Position numbers and translations under genes: made by a program | In this document: piece by piece, positions 1-6,290 of the stretch | Layout of the letters: the number at the start of each line of letters is the position of its first letter | How positions within the stretch are numbered: position 1 is the stretch's first letter | Notes under the pieces: model-generated | Told to the model about the DNA's origin: nothing | Databases searched by the model: none | What the model saw: only the letters and a program-made list of their open reading frames with translations | Assembly: GCA_936941515.1 (NCBI GenBank) | Contig: CAKZJI010000481.1 | Location: 1 to 8,392, forward strand | Reading direction: 5' to 3' | DNA: 8,392 nt | DNA from: an uncultured Propionibacteriaceae bacterium | GTDB taxonomy: Bacteria > Actinomycetota > Actinomycetes > Propionibacteriales > Propionibacteriaceae

Positions 1-405
1 CTGGACAGTGTCCCACTTGAACAAAGCCAAGACTGCTTTACTTGAGGCACCTGGAGCCAGGTCGCCCACATCCTGGTGGTTTCCGGGGTCCTCTGGATTC
101 TCCCGCAGCCTTTGCCCTCGGGGATCGTTGGGCTCGGAGGTCAGCGTCTGCTCCAGCTCGTCGTGATCGGTGAGGGGCTTTGACGAGCGCCAGAAATGAA
201 CACTTGTGCTGCTGATCGCCCGGTCGCTGTTGTTGCGGATGGTCCCTGTCAAGGTGATGCGCTGATCCGGCTGGGAGAGATCCAACAGCTGGGGACTCAA
301 TGTTGCTATGTCGATCTCCACGGCCCCATCGGCTTTGGCCGGGACAGTGAAGAGACCCATGAATGCAGTTGCCAGCACCAGCAACCACATCATCAGACGT
401 CTCAT
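1..405 (-). CDS. DUF6049-like secreted protein, N-terminal part (runs off left edge)
   Basis: This is the first 135 codons of an exported protein whose 3' end lies outside the window. Residues 1-25 form a classical signal peptide: MRRLMMW, a hydrophobic core, then VPAKA with likely cleavage before Asp26. The mature part starts with a beta-rich stretch containing SPQLLDLSQPDQRITLTGT, followed by IRNNSDRAISSTSVHFWRSS and VGDLAPGASSKAVLALF. This is the usual pattern at the start of actinobacterial DUF6049 proteins (about 700-800 residues, often next to murJ), whose function is unknown. The frame is open upstream to a TGA near 444. The only starts are ATG at 405 and an adjacent GTG at 408, neither with a clear ribosome binding site, and a promoter-like element lies just upstream. 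A longer reading in another minus frame, from about 643, was not used because it crosses the TPP riboswitch and lacks the signal peptide. The family assignment is from memory of family features, not a search. Confidence 0.72.
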   Translation of the reverse strand, partial: MRRLMMWLLVLATAFMGLFTVPAKADGAVEIDIATLSPQLLDLSQPDQRITLTGTIRNNSDRAISSTSVHFWRSSKPLTDHDELEQTLTSEPNDPRGQRLRENPEDPGNHQDVGDLAPGASSKAVLALFKWDTVQ

Positions 406-414
406 CACCGGACC

Positions 415-445
415 ATCGTAGTAGGAACGGGTGCGAACCTGTCAG
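415..445 (-). promoter_or_regulatory. Candidate sigma-70-type promoter for the DUF6049-like gene
   Basis: Read on the minus strand, CTGACA (445-440) matches five of six bases of TTGACA. TACGAT (420-415) fits the actinobacterial TANNNT -10 pattern. The spacer is 19 bp, slightly long. A start site seven bases after the -10 would fall on G408, the G of a GTG directly before the ATG at 405, so the transcript could be leaderless. This agrees with the absence of a Shine-Dalgarno sequence there. It is inferred from sequence pattern only. Confidence 0.4.
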
Positions 446-470
446 CAGCGCAGTAGTCTTCTTCACCATA

Positions 471-552
471 CGACAGGGGAGCGCATGCGCTGAGAGTGCG
501 GGAAACCGCAGACCCTCGAACCTGATCCGGTTAGCACCGGCGGAGGGAGTCG
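471..552 (+). promoter_or_regulatory. TPP riboswitch aptamer (THI element)
   Basis: The aptamer senses thiamin pyrophosphate in the leader of the transporter operon. P1 is CGAC (471-474) with GTCG (549-552). The conserved pyrimidine-sensing segment GCTGAGA is at 489-495. P3 is TGCGG (497-501) with CCGCA (506-510), closed by a GAAA tetraloop. The conserved ACCCTCGAACCTGAT lies at 512-526. The pyrophosphate-side arm is CCGG (527-530) with CCGG (537-540), followed by CGGAGGGA at 541-548. All TPP-class landmarks are present in order and the outer stem closes perfectly, so the identification is firm. The downstream genes are a YkoE-type transporter, the expected target, and repression at high TPP is expected. 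Confidence 0.96.
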
Positions 553-562
553 AGCATCTCAT

Positions 563-614
563 GTCGCCCAGCGAAAGCATCGGCGACTTCCCTGAGGTTG
601 AACAACCACAGGAG
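563..614 (+). promoter_or_regulatory. Riboswitch expression platform with a Shine-Dalgarno-masking hairpin
   Basis: Two hairpins follow the aptamer. The first pairs GTCGCC (563-568) with GGCGAC (582-587), enclosing a small GC-GAAA-GC inner hairpin. The second spans 591-612: CCTG, A, GGTT, loop GAAC, AACC, A, CAGG, giving eight base pairs with one A-A mismatch. Its 3' arm contains most of the Shine-Dalgarno AGGAG (610-614), which lies five bases before the GTG start at 620. No T-run follows either hairpin, so control of translation initiation is more likely than intrinsic termination. AGGTT (595-599) is also complementary to AACCT (519-523) in the aptamer core, a possible alternative pairing that would free the ribosome site when TPP is absent. 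The structures are read by eye and the mechanism is inferred. Confidence 0.55.
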
Positions 615-619
615 CAAAC

Positions 620-1249
620 GTGAACAATGAAGTTGGCAAACATGGACGCGCACTGGGGAAGCCAGCTGCTTGGCGGTCGGTGGAGCTCATTACCGTCGCT
701 GTCGTCGCCGTTGCCTTGGGAGTGGCCTTCTGGGGATGGGACATGCTGCTGTATCCCTGGGTGTCCGCGGGCCTGAACGCCCTATTCCCACCGGCGGCCA
801 GCCTCACCCTCGGGGTGTGGGTGCTGCCTGCGGTCATCGGGGCCCTGCTGATCCGCAGGCCGGGAGCCGCACTGCTGTGTGAGCTGATCGCCGCCACAGT
901 CGAGGCACTGCTCGGTTCCCAATGGGGGCTGAACGTGATGGTCTCCGGCTTCCTGCAGGGCCTGGGGGTGGAGCTGGTGGTGGCGCTGTTCCTGTGGCGT
1001 CGCTTCGCCATGCCGGTGGCTGCCCTTGGTGGTGCCTGTGCAGCAGCCTTGGAGCTGTGTGTGTGGGAGTGGTGGGTGTATCAGGTTGAATACACGATGC
1101 CCATGCGGTTCGTTGCGCTGGGATGCGCCGTTGTCTCCTGCGTTTTGATCTCCGGAGTCGGCGGCTGGTCTTTGGTGCGCGGCCTTGCGGCGACCGGAGC
1201 GCTCAATGCCTTCCCGCCTGGGCGTGAGCGCCTGGCAGGCAGACTGTGA
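620..1249 (+). CDS. ykoE: YkoE-type ECF transporter S component (thiamin/HMP uptake)
   Basis: This 209-residue integral membrane protein should be the substrate-binding subunit of an energy-coupling-factor importer for thiamin or its pyrimidine precursor HMP. Hydrophobic segments lie at about 21-45, 60-78, 82-98, 107-126, 130-150 and 163-182. Features typical of the YkoE family include RRPGAALLCELIAATVEALL (residues 79-98), then GSQWG and GLGVELVVALF. Near the C-terminus there is a tryptophan-rich VWEWWVYQ stretch. The start is the GTG at 620, with AGGAG at 610-614; no better in-frame start exists. The TPP riboswitch directly upstream fixes the thiamin link independently of homology. The stop overlaps the next start by four bases (GTGA), so the two proteins are probably translationally coupled. 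The sequence alone does not show whether thiamin or HMP is preferred. Confidence 0.93.
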   Translation: MNNEVGKHGRALGKPAAWRSVELITVAVVAVALGVAFWGWDMLLYPWVSAGLNALFPPAASLTLGVWVLPAVIGALLIRRPGAALLCELIAATVEALLGSQWGLNVMVSGFLQGLGVELVVALFLWRRFAMPVAALGGACAAALELCVWEWWVYQVEYTMPMRFVALGCAVVSCVLISGVGGWSLVRGLAATGALNAFPPGRERLAGRL

Positions 1250-3423
1250 GCGCCGGAGACCTTCTGGTAGAGGGTCTCACCTGGCTTCCCCTGGGTGGGG
1301 ATGCCCCGGTGTTGGATGGCATCAACCTCAGGATCGAGCCTGGGGAAAGGGTGCTTCTGGCCGGGACCAGCGGAGCCGGCAAATCGACGTTGCTGCGGGC
1401 GATGGCCGGTGTGCTGGGTGAGCATGTTCCCGGAGAACAGACGGGAGTGGTGAGCCTCGCAGCGGTGCCCGTCACGGCGGGCACCGGCGCAGTCGGTTTT
1501 GTTGCCCAGCAGCCCTTTGACTCGATAGTCGCCGAGACCGTCGGACGTGACGTGGCCTTCGGGCCTGAGAACCTGGGGTTTCCCGCAGCTGAGATCCGAC
1601 GTCGGGTTGATGAGGCATTGGAGCTGGTCGGTTTCCCATACGGGCTGAATCATCCGGTGGATGCGCTGTCAGGGGGTCAGGCGCAACGGCTGGCACTGGC
1701 TGGTGTGCTGGCGATGCAGCCTGACGTGCTGCTGCTGGATGAGCCCTGCGCGATGCTGGATGCATCCGCCGCGACACGGCTCCGAGCCGCCGTCGCATCT
1801 GTCGCCGAACGTACTGGTGCCACTCTGGTGGTGGCTGATCATGACCTCGCCGCCTGGCAGGACATCGCCACGCGGCTGGTGGTGCTGGAGTGTGGCAGGA
1901 TCGTGGTCGATGGCCCGATGACCGAGGTCTTGGAGCGCGACGGTGCGGAGCTGCTGGCTCGTGGCCTCTGGATTCCGGGTGCACCTGATCCCGAGCCGGT
2001 GACGATCACGCCGATGGTGGATGCGCGACGGGAGGTGGCCTCGGCGTCGGGACTGACGGTTGACAGAACGGCCCCGTTGTCGATCACGCTGAGATCCCGC
2101 GCCCCGCGCCGCGTCCTCCAGGGCGTCGGTGTGCGGGTCGAGCCTGGGGAGGTGGTGGCTCTCAGGGGTGATAGCGGCGCAGGCAAGACGACGCTGATCT
2201 CTGCTCTCCTGGGGCTGATTACCAGGGCCGGTGGTGAGGTTGCCATCGGCTCGGCTGACCCTGGTCAGCTGACCTCTCGTGAGCTTGCGGCATGGACCGG
2301 CTGGGTCCCACAGTTTGCCGAGGGCCTAGTCGTCGGCGACACGGTACTGTCCTCCCTGACTGCTACGCCGCTGGCGTTGGGCTGGTCACGGGAGCGTGCA
2401 GAGGCGGCAGCCCGTCAACTGCTTGAATCCCTGGGCCTCGCCCAACTCGTCAACCGGCATCCGCTGTCGCTCTCCGGTGGGGAGCAGCGCCGGCTCGCCG
2501 TCGCATCGGCGGTGCTTCACGGTCCCAGCCTGGTGGCAGCAGATGAACCGACGGTCGGATTGGACCGGGGCTCCTGGGCAGCGGTGGCAGGGGCGCTGCT
2601 CGCGGCCAGAGAAGCCGGCGCTGGGGTGCTTGTCGCAACGCATGACGAGGTGTTCGTGCGGTTGACCAACCGGGAGCATCACCTGAGGACTGTCAACTCG
2701 GCGCCTGAGCCGCCGCCGGCACGCCGCCCCGGTGTGCTGGGGGGAGCTGGCCCGCTCTCGCTGCTGCTGAGTGTCACGATCCTCACCGTCGCTGGTCTGT
2801 GCGCCCACGGTCTCTGGCCGCTTGGAGTGGGGTTCGGGGCGCTCCTGGTGACTGGCTCAGCGCTGCTTGGCTTCCGGTTCCCCCTGGGACGGCTGGTGCC
2901 GCCGGTGATCGCCATGGCATCGGTTGCCTGGTCCAACTGGCTCCTCGCCGATCCACGGGTCGTCGCGCCGGCCTTTGAGGCCGCCCTCAAAGTGGGGTTC
3001 ATCGTGCTGCCCGGGGTGGTCGTCGCCTCCTGCCTGGAACCGACCAGTCTCGGTGACCACCTGGGCGGCAGACTCCGGTTGCCAGCCCGTCCTGTGCTGG
3101 CCCTGGTCGCGGCGCTGCGGCGGATCGACGGACTGGCCGTGCTGTGGCGGGAATTATCCAACGCGCGTCGGGTGAGGGGACTCGGACCTGGGCGTTCGCC
3201 CCTGGCAAGAGCCAGGCACTGGGCCGCCCTCTGCTTCCTCCTATTGGTAGAGGCGATCCGGCAGGCCGGACGACTGTCGATGGCGATGGACATCCGCGGC
3301 TACGCAGCTCCAGGAGCCCGTACCTGGCTGGGTGAGGCTCCATGGAACAGGGAGGACACCGTTACGGTGGTGATTGCGCTGGCTCTGGGTGCTGTGCCGT
3401 TCGCCCTGACTCTCGTCCTGTGA
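1246..3423 (+). CDS. Fused ECF transporter: two ABC ATPase domains plus EcfT (YkoD-YkoC fusion)
   Basis: One 725-residue chain supplies the whole energising module for the YkoE subunit. ATPase 1 (about 5-240) has Walker A GTSGAGKST at 40-48, a Q-loop at Gln88-Gln89, signature LSGGQ at 141-145, Walker B LLLDEP ending in Glu166, and H-loop His199. ATPase 2 (about 268-485) has Walker A GDSGAGKTT at 308-316, Q-loop Gln356, signature LSGGE at 409-413, Walker B with Asp433-Glu434, and His466. Both catalytic sites look intact. A proline-rich linker (487-495) leads into an EcfT-like membrane domain, about 500-725. It carries the two arginine coupling motifs of this family, ARRVRGLG (640-647) and AMDIRGY (680-686), and ends in a hydrophobic helix. 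The GTG start overlaps the ykoE stop. In Bacillus subtilis these functions are split between YkoD and YkoC. The final 62 bp overlap the opposing gene. Confidence 0.93.
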   Translation: MSAGDLLVEGLTWLPLGGDAPVLDGINLRIEPGERVLLAGTSGAGKSTLLRAMAGVLGEHVPGEQTGVVSLAAVPVTAGTGAVGFVAQQPFDSIVAETVGRDVAFGPENLGFPAAEIRRRVDEALELVGFPYGLNHPVDALSGGQAQRLALAGVLAMQPDVLLLDEPCAMLDASAATRLRAAVASVAERTGATLVVADHDLAAWQDIATRLVVLECGRIVVDGPMTEVLERDGAELLARGLWIPGAPDPEPVTITPMVDARREVASASGLTVDRTAPLSITLRSRAPRRVLQGVGVRVEPGEVVALRGDSGAGKTTLISALLGLITRAGGEVAIGSADPGQLTSRELAAWTGWVPQFAEGLVVGDTVLSSLTATPLALGWSRERAEAAARQLLESLGLAQLVNRHPLSLSGGEQRRLAVASAVLHGPSLVAADEPTVGLDRGSWAAVAGALLAAREAGAGVLVATHDEVFVRLTNREHHLRTVNSAPEPPPARRPGVLGGAGPLSLLLSVTILTVAGLCAHGLWPLGVGFGALLVTGSALLGFRFPLGRLVPPVIAMASVAWSNWLLADPRVVAPAFEAALKVGFIVLPGVVVASCLEPTSLGDHLGGRLRLPARPVLALVAALRRIDGLAVLWRELSNARRVRGLGPGRSPLARARHWAALCFLLLVEAIRQAGRLSMAMDIRGYAAPGARTWLGEAPWNREDTVTVVIALALGAVPFALTLVL

Positions 3424-5992
3424 AATATGCGCGATCTGGTGAGGGGCTGGCGTGACTCAGGTGCAGCGCATCCTGGATCATCCTCACTGACTGCTGGCCG
3501 AGGTCACGTCCCGCGGCCCGTGCCGCGCGGGTGAGCTGCAGCACCTGGCGGTCCACGCCTGAGCGGTCTCCGAGCTGGGCAAGCAGCCGGATGCGGCGTA
3601 CCACCAGGGGCTCCACATCTCCGGCGGCCAGGATGCCCTTGTCCAGGGCCCAACTGGCGGTCTCATGGTCTCGTCTAGCCAGGCAGCGGTCCGCCAGCAC
3701 CGCAGCAACGTCGATAATCATGCTGACTATGTCACTGCGCAGCTGCTCCGCCCAACCCCACTGGAACTCGAAGCTGCCCAGAGGTGCTCCCCGCACCAGG
3801 CTCAGAGCTTCTGCCAGCAGGCGGTCCCCAGTGTGGTTTGCCCCACCCGCCACCAAGGACTGGAATCTCTCCCAATCGCTGGATACCGTCTCCGCCAGCT
3901 GAATCCGCCCCGAATAGGCGTCTGGGAGGTGCTCACCCGACGGGCCCTCACCCAGCCAGGAACGCAGCCGTGACATGTTTGAGCGGCGTGTGGTCTCTGC
4001 CACCATGAGGGACTCCCGCATCTCGGTCGGCGTCGCTCCCGGGTGAGCGAGAAGCCATGCGCAGCATTCCAGGCAACGGCCCACCGCGCGACTGGGGCGC
4101 TGCCCATCGCAGGCCACCAGATCAACCTCTCCGAGGAGCAGAAGCGTCGGAGATTGGGGTGCGGGTGCCATCTCGGTGTCTTTCCTGGGTAAGGTGCCGG
4201 CCGGTAGTGCGACATCATCTGGTGGGGGCGCATCGCGCCACCAGGGGGCGGGTTGCGTCGTGGTGTCGATGGATGCGGCGAACAAACCCACCAGGGCGCG
4301 TCTGGCGGGAGCGGGAATGAGCTGCGGAGAAAAGGACCGGCCATGACCCAGCGAGGCGACGTCGTGGCCCGTCAGGTTGAGATGCTGCCCGATGCCCGGG
4401 GGGCTGCTTCGTGTGGGGGCGATCACGCTCACTCCGACTGGGCCCAGGTCCATCGCCTCCGCGACCAGGGCTGCCTCGGCCTCAGACAGGGGCTCACAGA
4501 AGACGAACACGACCGGTGCGAAGTCTGCTGCCCTGTCAGGGTCTGCTCGCACGGTGTCCAGCGAGCTGACGCCGAGGGCCACCCGGCGTCTGGCGCACAG
4601 GGTGCGCAGGTCAGTCAGTGCCTGATCCGCCGTCGGGAGCACATCAAGCCGTGGATCATCCATGGCCTCACCCCAGGACTCGGCCGGATGCACAGCCACC
4701 AACTCAACTTCAGCAGACCAGTCTGCGGTCAGCAGACTGGTCCACACCGCCGCCGCCAGTCCCAGCACCTCGCTGTCCGGCCCCCGGACCCACAGGCACC
4801 GCTGCTCCTCGATGGAGAACCAGATCTCCTGCTCGTCTCTCCAGCCCAGCAGCACTGTTGTGGGGGACGGAGGATCCTGGTGGATGAGGGAACTCTGGCT
4901 TCCCCGTATCCCGAGGGCTGTCCAGAAATCAGTCAGCGATGGGGTCAGGGGAAGCAGACGGCGGCCCAGGGGACGTTGGTGGAGACCAGCTCGTCGCCTC
5001 AGGGAGACGCCGGCCACGATGCCCGCGGCGAGAAGCCCCCCGATGGTCCCCAGATAATGGCTGAGATTCGGGTCGCTCTCCAGCTCTGTGTCGACTGGGT
5101 CTGTGTCTGCAGGGGTGGGGAGAGCAGGTGCTGTCACTGGGGTGGGAATAGGCTCCGGTGCGGGCGTGGGTGGAGCCGTCTCTGCTGGGGTGGGGACCTG
5201 ACCCTGTTCCAGAGGCGGTGCATCACCTGCCACATCAGCTCCAGGCAGCGTCAGCACCCAGCCCGTGTCGATCTGATCGGGATCGCTGATCCGATCCTGG
5301 TTCGCTGCGTGCAGCTCTGGCCAACGTTCCGGATCCCCCAGATGCTCTGCAGACAGCTCCCATAGGGAGTCGCCGGGTGCGACGGTGACCGTTCCCGGCA
5401 CCCGCAGCAGGGTGCCGGGAACCAGCGGGGCGTCAATGTCAAGACCGGGGTTTGCCGCTGCCAATTCACGCCACCGCTGCCCGCCTCCCAGCTCACGGAC
5501 GGCAATGTCCCACAGCTCATCGCCCAACTGGACCTCGTATTCCCGCCAGCTCTGCCCCCGAGATGTCTTGGGGCTCACCGGCTCCGTGGGTGATTCAGCA
5601 GGCTGTTGCTGGGGAGACGCCGCCACCACGGCAGAAGGTCCCGTGGGGTTGGCATTGGCGGTCAGCACAGGAGACAGGGCCATGGCCAGGAGGGCTCCGA
5701 TGAGGGGACGAAGCCAGCCGGTGCCAGGCAGCGAAAGCCGGATGCGTCCCTGGGAGAGCATGCGCGCAAGCTCCCCGGCGGTGATGAGGACCAGCGCTCC
5801 CCAGGCGATCCAACCGACCAGAGACATCAGCCCCAAGGTCAGGCGGCCGTCATCCGGGACGGCAAGCGCAACCGCCCAGTCGATGCTGGAGAGGTCACCC
5901 AGACGACCCCACAGCAGCAGGAGCCACGGCACACCCACCAGCAGACCGGTGAGCACGAGCGCGGCTCCAAGGGCCTTGAAGAGGTGCGGCAT
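3362..5992 (-). CDS. Membrane protein with two LysM domains and a cytoplasmic winged-helix/BTAD regulator module
   Basis: This is the last gene of the Tad operon (876 residues). Three membrane segments lie at about 5-29, 51-72 and 94-112. An alanine/proline-rich stretch follows, then LysM 1 (about 151-199, EYEVQLGDELWDIAVRELGG) and LysM 2 (about 201-250, VTVAPGDSLWELSAEHLGD), which bind peptidoglycan. A proline/threonine linker (258-300) precedes a fourth membrane segment (312-330) with basic residues just after it, LRRRAGLHQRPLGRRL. The positive-inside pattern puts the LysM domains outside and the rest inside the cell. The cytoplasmic part has a domain I do not recognise (345-600), a SARP-like winged helix (about 609-695) and a BTAD helical repeat region (about 700-838). 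The tail is disordered. The ATG at 5992 has AAGGAGA (6005-5999) six bases upstream. The domain calls are good; the regulatory role is inferred. Confidence 0.9.
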   Translation of the reverse strand: MPHLFKALGAALVLTGLLVGVPWLLLLWGRLGDLSSIDWAVALAVPDDGRLTLGLMSLVGWIAWGALVLITAGELARMLSQGRIRLSLPGTGWLRPLIGALLAMALSPVLTANANPTGPSAVVAASPQQQPAESPTEPVSPKTSRGQSWREYEVQLGDELWDIAVRELGGGQRWRELAAANPGLDIDAPLVPGTLLRVPGTVTVAPGDSLWELSAEHLGDPERWPELHAANQDRISDPDQIDTGWVLTLPGADVAGDAPPLEQGQVPTPAETAPPTPAPEPIPTPVTAPALPTPADTDPVDTELESDPNLSHYLGTIGGLLAAGIVAGVSLRRRAGLHQRPLGRRLLPLTPSLTDFWTALGIRGSQSSLIHQDPPSPTTVLLGWRDEQEIWFSIEEQRCLWVRGPDSEVLGLAAAVWTSLLTADWSAEVELVAVHPAESWGEAMDDPRLDVLPTADQALTDLRTLCARRRVALGVSSLDTVRADPDRAADFAPVVFVFCEPLSEAEAALVAEAMDLGPVGVSVIAPTRSSPPGIGQHLNLTGHDVASLGHGRSFSPQLIPAPARRALVGLFAASIDTTTQPAPWWRDAPPPDDVALPAGTLPRKDTEMAPAPQSPTLLLLGEVDLVACDGQRPSRAVGRCLECCAWLLAHPGATPTEMRESLMVAETTRRSNMSRLRSWLGEGPSGEHLPDAYSGRIQLAETVSSDWERFQSLVAGGANHTGDRLLAEALSLVRGAPLGSFEFQWGWAEQLRSDIVSMIIDVAAVLADRCLARRDHETASWALDKGILAAGDVEPLVVRRIRLLAQLGDRSGVDRQVLQLTRAARAAGRDLGQQSVRMIQDALHLSHASPSPDRAYFTGRESGRTAQHPEPAQSPP

Positions 5993-6030
5993 GCTGTGTC
6001 TCCTTAGAATATGCGCTGCGGCATGGAGGC

Positions 6031-6210
6031 CTACTTGGGAAGATTCGCCTCGACGTACTTGGTGATCACGGTGATCACAATCACGGCGATCGTCACTGCG
6101 CCAGCCAGCAGGATGGCGTTCTCCGTAGACTGCGAGAGGCCCCGTTCGTCGCGTCGTGGCGGCGATATTAGGGACAGCAACTGCCTGATCATGATCTCAA
6201 TGGGTGACAT
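6031..6210 (-). CDS. Small Flp/Tad-type pilin-like protein (59 residues)
   Basis: This is the probable structural subunit of the Tad pilus. The protein has a short basic leader, MSPIEIMIRQLLSLISPPRR, then DERG, then STENAILLAGAVTIAV, which opens one long hydrophobic helix (about 32-50), and ends YVEANLPK. Length, layout and position directly after tadC fit Flp-type prepilins, in which a peptidase cuts after the Gly (here Gly24) at the leader-helix junction. Flp pilins usually have Glu at +5 followed by Tyr; here Glu30 is at +6 and is followed by Asn, so the site is atypical. The start at 6210 was chosen for its strong AAAGGA site nine bases upstream. An in-frame ATG at 6294 overlapping the tadC stop would add 28 poorly structured residues. 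A small membrane accessory protein of the pilus is the alternative. Confidence 0.75.
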   Translation of the reverse strand: MSPIEIMIRQLLSLISPPRRDERGLSQSTENAILLAGAVTIAVIVITVITKYVEANLPK

Positions 6211-6219
6211 GTCCTGGGT

Positions 6220-6225
6220 TCCTTT
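6220..6225 (-). promoter_or_regulatory. Ribosome binding site deciding the pilin start
   Basis: On the minus strand AAAGGA (6225-6220) lies nine bases before the ATG at 6210, within an A-rich stretch containing two GTGAAA copies. The alternative upstream ATG (6294-6292) has no comparable site and would need coupling to the tadC stop, so the short 59-residue form is preferred. Confidence 0.6.
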
Positions 6226-6259
6226 CACTTTCACTATGGGTGGGGGATGGGTGGTGTGA

Positions 6260-6274
6260 TCTGTTTTCCACAGA
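6260..6274 (-). other. Small inverted repeat in the tadC-pilin gap
   Basis: The 80-bp gap between tadC and the pilin gene (6211-6290) contains TCTGT and ACAGA separated by five bases, a possible 5-bp hairpin in the transcript. No T-run follows on the minus strand, so it does not look like a terminator. It could mark an mRNA processing or stability site ahead of a highly expressed pilin, or be chance. No convincing internal promoter is seen in this gap. Confidence 0.25.
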
Positions 6275-6290
6275 GAATCCCCGGATGGGC

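Noticed and set aside
454..459. TAGTCT as a -10 box for the riboswitch transcript
   Set aside because: Position relative to the aptamer (12 bases before P1) is reasonable, but no credible -35 sits 16-19 bp upstream. A promoter must be near 430-470, but I cannot place it reliably.
38..643. 201-residue open frame on the minus strand across the left intergenic region
   Set aside because: It runs through the TPP riboswitch and the ykoE start and has no protein-like pattern. The neighbouring frame (405 to 1) has a signal peptide and a recognisable mature domain.
559..1011. 150-residue minus-strand open frame opposite ykoE
   Set aside because: It is a shadow of a gene with clear family motifs, riboswitch control and membrane pattern on the other strand. 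Its composition is Ser/Pro/Arg-rich.
3357..3369. Perfect inverted repeat CACCGT-T-ACGGTG over the LysM/BTAD stop codon, considered as a terminator
   Set aside because: Only a 5-bp stem with a 3-base loop is possible, no T-run follows on either strand, and it lies inside the EcfT coding sequence. It is probably chance.
3505..3530. GC-rich imperfect hairpin CCCGCGG...CCGCGCGGG after the transporter stop, considered as its terminator
   Set aside because: It has no T-run and is imperfect. It lies in the BTAD coding region, where arginine/alanine codons of high-GC DNA produce such pairs often.
4253..5365. 370-residue open frame on the plus strand inside the LysM/BTAD gene
   Set aside because: It is antisense to well-defined LysM, linker and membrane segments. 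The translation is Cys/Gln/His/Arg-rich low-complexity of the kind produced by the opposite strand of high-GC genes, with no ribosome site or domain.
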